DNA of 64,000 bases from contig CANLVD010000003.1 in assembly GCA_947494445.1 (NCBI GenBank), positions 248,001 to 312,000 of the forward strand. The letters are read 5' to 3'. Numbering within the stretch: the stretch's first letter is position 1; each line of letters begins with the position of its first letter. The translations under genes were made by a program, and so were the position numbers. This stretch comes from an uncultured Paracoccaceae bacterium (GTDB lineage Bacteria > Pseudomonadota > Alphaproteobacteria > Rhodobacterales > Rhodobacteraceae). The notes under the pieces are model-generated. The model was not told the origin of the DNA. It saw only the letters and a list, made by a program, of their open reading frames with translations, and did not search any database. Below, piece by piece: positions 59,237-64,000 of this stretch.

Positions 59237-60649
59237 TCACAGCGCATCATCAAGCGCATCTGCGCTGGCAATGCGCGATCCGCTGCGCGCAGTGGTGATG
59301 ACATTGAGCGATTTGAGCTTGCGGTGCAAAGCGGAGCGTTCCATGCCCACGAAGTTCGCAGTTTTCGAGATGTTGCCGCCAAAGCGGTTGATCTGGGCAA
59401 TCAGGTACTCGCGCTCAAAGGTTTCGCGCGCCTCGCGCAGCGGCAAACCCGCGTAGGCCATGGCGATCATTGCAACCACATCGTCGCTGTCGCGCTCTCC
59501 AGCGTCTGATTGCAACTCTTCCGTCTTGATCTCTCCGCTTTCCGGGCCAAGGATCAGGCAACGCTCGATGTTGTTGCGCAACTGGCGAACGTTGCCGGGC
59601 CAGGTCATGGTCTGCAACTGCGCATCTGCCTCAGCGCTCAGTGCGCGCAGCGGCAAACCCTGAGAGGCGTTCAGGTCGGTGATAAAATAGCGGGCCAGTT
59701 CAGGGATATCCTCCCGTCGTTGGTCCAGCGACGGCACTGCCACAGGCACCACGTTGAGCCTGTGATACAACTCCTCCCGGAACCGTCCGGCTGCAATCTC
59801 ACCTTTAAGGTCTTGATTGGTGGCTGAAATTACCCGCACATCAACCCGCACCAAATCCCCGCCGTCGGCACGCTGAAAGCTCTGATCCACCAGAACCCGC
59901 AGGATTTTCGATTGAGTGCCAAGCGGCATGTCCGCGACTTCATCGAAGAACAAGATGCCACCATGGGCCTGCTCGAACAGTCCAGGCTCATGACCCCTTT
60001 CGCCGCTGCTGCGGCCAAACAGGACGTCTTCCATCCGGTCAGGCTCGATTGATGCGGAATTGACCGTAACGAACGGTCCCGAGCTGCGATCCGAGATCGA
60101 ATGCAAGAAGCGTGCGGCCACTTCCTTGCCCGATCCCGAAGGTCCGCTCAGCATCACACGGCCATTGCCGCGCGCCACTTTTTCCAACTGGCTTTTTAAC
60201 CCTTTAAGAGCGGCAGACGATCCGATCATTTCGGCTTGCGACACATCGCGCGTGCGCAGCTTGGTGTTCTCCCGCCGCAGGCGTGACGTCTCAAGTGCGC
60301 GTGAGATCACCACCATCAACTGATCAATGTTGAAGGGCTTCTCGATGAAATCATAAGCCCCCTGCTTCACAGCCGCGACCGCAATCTCGATATTGCCATG
60401 GCCTGAAATAATGACCACCGGAATGTCGGGATTGTTGCGTTTCACGGTCTTGAGGATATCGATCCCGTCATGCTTGCTATCCTTCAGCCAGATGTCGAGA
60501 ATGATCAGATCGGGGGGTGCGTGATTGATCTCGGAATAGGCGCTGTCACTGTCCCAGGCCAGCCGGGTTGTGTGGCCCTCATCCTCCAGAATGTCCGAGA
60601 TCAGCTCGCGGATGTCCCGCTCGTCATCTACTACCAGAATTTCGCCCAT
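59237..60649 (-). CDS. ntrX: Nitrogen-regulation response regulator NtrX
   Basis: 470 residues: receiver (about 1-120, LVVDDERDIREL, LIILDIWLKDSKHDG), AAA+ domain (about 145-365, Walker A GPSGSGKEVAA, Walker B GGILFFDEVADMP) and a C-terminal Fis-type HTH (ISKTANFVGMERSALHRKL). The GAFTGA sigma54 loop between VLFG and GLFEQ is replaced by a shorter unrelated stretch. Start 60649 is chosen, 17 bp after ntrY. It is the partner of NtrY. Confidence 0.95.
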   Translation of the reverse strand: MGEILVVDDERDIRELISDILEDEGHTTRLAWDSDSAYSEINHAPPDLIILDIWLKDSKHDGIDILKTVKRNNPDIPVVIISGHGNIEIAVAAVKQGAYDFIEKPFNIDQLMVVISRALETSRLRRENTKLRTRDVSQAEMIGSSAALKGLKSQLEKVARGNGRVMLSGPSGSGKEVAARFLHSISDRSSGPFVTVNSASIEPDRMEDVLFGRSSGERGHEPGLFEQAHGGILFFDEVADMPLGTQSKILRVLVDQSFQRADGGDLVRVDVRVISATNQDLKGEIAAGRFREELYHRLNVVPVAVPSLDQRREDIPELARYFITDLNASQGLPLRALSAEADAQLQTMTWPGNVRQLRNNIERCLILGPESGEIKTEELQSDAGERDSDDVVAMIAMAYAGLPLREARETFEREYLIAQINRFGGNISKTANFVGMERSALHRKLKSLNVITTARSGSRIASADALDDAL

Positions 60650-60666
60650 AGTTGCCCCTCTTGTCC

Positions 60667-62925
60667 TCACGCCACTTCTTCTGAAATAGTTGCCATTCTG
60701 GCAGGTGACTGCCGATCCAGCGGCAAGACGATCCGCGCCTCGGCGCCGTAATGGCCCTTGCCGTCAAAATCCGGTGCGTCCAGCAAATCCAACCGGCCGG
60801 CATGTTCTTCGATGATCTTCTTCACGATCGACAGACCCAACCCTGTGCCCTTATCGCGATGGGTCACGTAGGGCTCAAACAACCGGCTGCGGTTCTCCGG
60901 CAGGCCGACGCCATTATCCTGAATCTGCACAAGGACAGCCCCCGGCAATGCATCAACGCGGATCCGCACTTCGGCGTCAAATTCACCGTCATCTCCGGCC
61001 TTGCGCGCGTCGATGGCCTCAGTCGCGTTTTTGAGCAGATTGTTGAATGCCTGACTCATCATGGTTGCATCCACCAGACCGATCAGCGGACCTTTGGGAA
61101 TGTTGAGGTCAAATTTGATGTCAGGGCGTCCCGTTTCAATCAGCACGAAAGCATCGCGCAGGATCTTAGCAAAATCTGTTTCTCGCATGTCTGCCGCCGG
61201 CATCCTGGCGAATTTCGAGAATTCATCAACGATCCGCCGCAAATCGCCTGTCTGGCGGATGATCACATCTGTGTACTGCTCAAGCGCCTCCTGCTGGTCC
61301 CCCACCATGGGGCCAAACTTCCGGCGCAGCCGTTCTGCTGACAGTTGGATGGGCGTAAGCGGATTCTTGATTTCATGGGCAATTCTGCGCGCCACGTCCC
61401 CCCACGCAGCAAGCCGCTGGGCCTGCGCAAGATCAGAGACATCGTCAAAGGTCACCACATAGCCCTCAAGCGTGCCGTCAAGACTTTCCCGCCGCGCCAT
61501 GCGCACAAGAAGAGTATCTTCACGGCCCATTCGCGTGAGCTTTACTTCGCCTTGAGAAACGGACTGCGGGCTTTCCTCAATTTTGCGAAAGAGCTGCGAA
61601 AATTCCGGAATGGCCTGTTCGATATGGGCCTCCGAGACCACCAGATCATCGAGGTTCAGCAGATCCTTAGCAGCGGAATTCATCATCTCGACCCGACCTT
61701 GGGGATCAAGGCCGATCACCCCTGCGGTCACACCGGTCAGGATGCTGTCAAACAGACGCCTGCGCATCTCGGTCTGTTCATTGGCGGCGATCAGCGCATC
61801 ACGTTGGCCGCGCACCTGACGGGTCATGCGGTTGAACGTGCGGCCCAGAAGCGCGATCTCGTCATCGCCTTCCTGCTCGCGCACCTGCACCGCCAGATCG
61901 CCCGCCCCCACGCGCTGGGCGGCTGCGGCCAGTTGACCAACGGGACGGGACAGGCGTTCTGCAAACCAAAGCCCCAGCCAGATTGCCGCGAGGATCACCA
62001 AAGCCGCAAAAGCAAGATACACCAGACCGAACTCGAACAGCAGCCGCCCGCGATCGCGTTCAAGCTGCTGATAAAGCCCGACGGTTTCTTCCGTTTCATC
62101 AAGCAGTTGCAGGATTTTTCCATCCACATCACGGGTCACGTAAAGGTATCTGTCGGCAAATGCGGGCAACACGATCAGCGCACGAAACTCACTGATCGCC
62201 TCGTCCTGAATGATCACCGTCTCACCAGTGCGCGCTCTGGCCAGTTCATCTGCTGTGGGCTGCTCGTAATCGAACAGATAAGATCGCTCACCGCGGGCTT
62301 TCAAGGCACCTTCCCCATCGATCACGTAAGCCTCACGCAAAGTCCGCTGTATTTGCAACTGGCCCCGGTTCAGCAACTCCCGAAACTGACCCGGAGAGAT
62401 CAGGGGAAATCGGGCTTTCTGAGAATTCAGAAAACGAGCCAGCAATTCAGCGTCGGACGCCAGATTTGTGCGGTGCTCAGCCTCATAGGCTTGGGCCGCC
62501 TCAAGGGAATTGCCAACCACTTGCCTTACCCGGTCAGAAAACCATCCCTCCAACCCGAAATTCACAGTCAAAGTGGCAAACACAGCCACAAGGATCGTCG
62601 GCAAAAGGGCAATCAGGGCAAAGACGCCTGTCAGGCGCAAGTGCAACTGGGAGCCAGCAGATTTGCGCCGCCGGGCAGAGATCATGCTGGCCACGCGCTG
62701 ACCCACAAGCCCTGCCACCAGCAGCACGTAGATGAAGTCGCTCAGCAAAACGAGGCGCAACGAGGTGGAGTTGGTGGATTCGATGCCCCCGACCACCGCA
62801 TAGGTCGCAAGCGCAAGTACGGGCCCGGCCAGCACAAGCCCGAGCGTCAGACCAGTGCGCAGCTTGCGGGTCCGCAATAGGCGGTCGCCCCTTTCCCAGA
62901 TTCGAGATCGAAATACCTGTTGCAC
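60667..62925 (-). CDS. ntrY: Nitrogen-regulation sensor histidine kinase NtrY
   Basis: 752 residues: several N-terminal helices (about 25-115), a periplasmic loop, another helix (about 300-325), HAMP, PAS (GVIGLDPQGRVEMMN), HisKA with RIAHEIKNPLTPIQ, and HATPase_c (NGVGLPENRSRLFEPYV, GTGLGLSIVKKI). The start is GTG 62925. It phosphorylates NtrX. A long plus-strand open frame opposite this gene is a shadow. Confidence 0.95.
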   Translation of the reverse strand: MQQVFRSRIWERGDRLLRTRKLRTGLTLGLVLAGPVLALATYAVVGGIESTNSTSLRLVLLSDFIYVLLVAGLVGQRVASMISARRRKSAGSQLHLRLTGVFALIALLPTILVAVFATLTVNFGLEGWFSDRVRQVVGNSLEAAQAYEAEHRTNLASDAELLARFLNSQKARFPLISPGQFRELLNRGQLQIQRTLREAYVIDGEGALKARGERSYLFDYEQPTADELARARTGETVIIQDEAISEFRALIVLPAFADRYLYVTRDVDGKILQLLDETEETVGLYQQLERDRGRLLFEFGLVYLAFAALVILAAIWLGLWFAERLSRPVGQLAAAAQRVGAGDLAVQVREQEGDDEIALLGRTFNRMTRQVRGQRDALIAANEQTEMRRRLFDSILTGVTAGVIGLDPQGRVEMMNSAAKDLLNLDDLVVSEAHIEQAIPEFSQLFRKIEESPQSVSQGEVKLTRMGREDTLLVRMARRESLDGTLEGYVVTFDDVSDLAQAQRLAAWGDVARRIAHEIKNPLTPIQLSAERLRRKFGPMVGDQQEALEQYTDVIIRQTGDLRRIVDEFSKFARMPAADMRETDFAKILRDAFVLIETGRPDIKFDLNIPKGPLIGLVDATMMSQAFNNLLKNATEAIDARKAGDDGEFDAEVRIRVDALPGAVLVQIQDNGVGLPENRSRLFEPYVTHRDKGTGLGLSIVKKIIEEHAGRLDLLDAPDFDGKGHYGAEARIVLPLDRQSPARMATISEEVA

Positions 62926-62967
62926 GTCGGTGACGCGGCCTGTTGCCAGTTTGTAACTGTTGCCAGC

Positions 62968-64000
62968 TTACATCATCTTTTTGCCGCGTGTCACATGAAT
63001 ATCAAGATCCTGGATCTTCTTACGCAACGTATTGCGATTGATCCCCAAAAGATCGGCAGTTTTCACCTGATTTCCGCGGGTTGCGGCAAGCGACAGCGCG
63101 ATCAGCGGCAGTTCAACTTCCTTGAGGATCCGGTCATACAGACCGGCAGGCGGCAGATTTTCACCATGCAGATCGAAATATCGTTTGAGATGGGATTCGA
63201 TGGCCTGCCCCAGTTTCTGGTTCTGGTCCCCCCCAGGTGACACCACAGAAGTGGGTCGCGCTTTCAGTTCCTGGGTCACGATGTTGGCTGAAATGATGTC
63301 ATCGGGGCAAAGCACCGCCAGACGCCGCATCAGGTTCTCAAGCTCCCGCACATTGCCCGGCCAATCCTGTTTGCGCAGAATGTCCAGCGCGTCCTGCGAA
63401 ATGGATTTGCGGGGCAATCCGTCCATCTCGGCATTGCGCAGGAAAGCGCGCGCCAGATCGGGAATATCGTCCAGCCGTTCACGCAAAGGCGGCAGGCGCA
63501 CGGGTACGATGTTCAGACGATAAAACAGATCTTCACGGAATTTGCCCTCATTGACCAAGGCGCGCAGGTCCTGATGGGTTGCCGCCAGTATGCGGACATC
63601 GGCACTGACCATGCCACGGCCACCAACCCGCGAGAATTCACCATCCTGCAAGACGCGCAGAAGCCGGGTCTGGGCCGCCACAGGCATATCGCCGATCTCG
63701 TCCAGAAACAGCGTGCCCTCATTGGCCTGCTCAAACCGGCCAGGCACGGGCTCACCGCCCATGTTCTCAAGCCCGAAAAGCTCGCTTTCGATCAGGTCCG
63801 ACGGGACAGAAGCCATGTTGATCGCAACAAACGGCCCGGATTTGCGCTGTCCGAAATTGTGCAAGGCGCGCGCCACCAACTCTTTGCCCGTGCCGCTTTC
63901 ACCCGAAATCATCACCCCCAGATCGGTGGTCATCAGACGCGCCATGATCCGGTAGACCTCCTGCATCGCAGGTGAGCGGCCAATAAGCGGCAGGTTGTCC
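62968..64000 (-). CDS. ntrC: Nitrogen-regulation response regulator NtrC (5' end outside window)
   Basis: Partial: the gene runs off the right edge, and at least 344 C-terminal residues are visible. The AAA+ domain starts near [13 protein letters not shown], with Walker [14 protein letters not shown], Walker [13 protein letters not shown] and a Fis-type HTH ([13 protein letters not shown]) at the end. Between ELFG and GRFEQ the sequence is [10 protein letters not shown], lacking GAFTGA. NtrC of Rhodobacter capsulatus, which also lacks this motif, works with sigma70. It lies 42 bp upstream of ntrY. Confidence 0.93.
   Translation of the reverse strand, partial: DNLPLIGRSPAMQEVYRIMARLMTTDLGVMISGESGTGKELVARALHNFGQRKSGPFVAINMASVPSDLIESELFGLENMGGEPVPGRFEQANEGTLFLDEIGDMPVAAQTRLLRVLQDGEFSRVGGRGMVSADVRILAATHQDLRALVNEGKFREDLFYRLNIVPVRLPPLRERLDDIPDLARAFLRNAEMDGLPRKSISQDALDILRKQDWPGNVRELENLMRRLAVLCPDDIISANIVTQELKARPTSVVSPGGDQNQKLGQAIESHLKRYFDLHGENLPPAGLYDRILKEVELPLIALSLAATRGNQVKTADLLGINRNTLRKKIQDLDIHVTRGKKMM

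Noticed and set aside
61345-62880. Long plus-strand open frame of 511 codons opposite ntrY
   Set aside because: It is antisense to a clear NtrY and its product has no recognisable domain; GC-rich coding DNA gives such shadows.

Overview
The window looks like chromosomal DNA of a marine Roseobacter-type alphaproteobacterium (Rhodobacteraceae). The evidence is gene content: a PhyR/NepR/EcfG general stress response locus, an ntrC-ntrY-ntrX-trkA-trkH-hfq-hflX block, a corrinoid methyl-transfer set with MetF paralogs, a VPLPA-CTERM-like exported protein, a smo-type polyol transporter and a pqqABCDE cluster. No species is claimed. I saw no insertion sequence, phage, CRISPR array or rRNA. One tRNA gene, tRNA-Ser(UGA), is present.

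Layout. 0-7.5 kb: one-carbon genes (metF, a small 'virulence factor' family protein, a second MetF-like protein, a methyl-THF:corrinoid methyltransferase and a RACo-like corrinoid activator), interrupted by a spondin-domain protein and a periplasmic rhodanese. 7.5-12.6 kb: a putative metal-uptake locus with an FtsX/MacB-type ABC pair, a ZnuA-like binding protein and periplasmic DUF4198/NikL-like proteins. 12.7-16.0 kb: a tightly coupled five-gene operon around a ferric-reductase/Rieske fusion and an exported serine protease. 16.1-22.7 kb: a housekeeping operon (SPOR lipoprotein, D-Ala-D-Ala carboxypeptidase, tmk, holB, TatD, MBL hydrolase, AEC transporter). 22.9 kb: tRNA-Ser.

23.0-34.5 kb is a compact general-stress-response region: mscS, DUF2254, a Crp/Fnr regulator facing a degenerate receiver, a holin-like and a DUF883 protein, DUF1328, dps, phyR, nepR-ecfG-histidine kinase-phospholipase D, an AI-2E family protein and a PLDc_N protein. 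Eight sites of the form GGAAC-N16/17-NGTT lie in front of nearly every transcription unit here, three with the exact CGTT. The region therefore looks like EcfG together with much of its own regulon.

34.7-37.9 kb is pqqABCDE. 37.9-46.6 kb is one minus-strand operon: a branched-chain-amino-acid-type ABC transporter, an aldehyde dehydrogenase, a coniferyl-alcohol-dehydrogenase-like SDR and a flotillin, which suggests uptake and oxidation of an aromatic alcohol or aldehyde. 47.1-53.6 kb is a sorbitol/mannitol operon (smoEFG, AraC-type regulator, mtlK, smoK) with a helically phased direct repeat upstream. 53.8-64.0 kb is miaA facing hflX, hfq, trkH, trkA, ntrX, ntrY and a partial ntrC. Both NtrX and NtrC lack the GAFTGA sigma54-contact motif.
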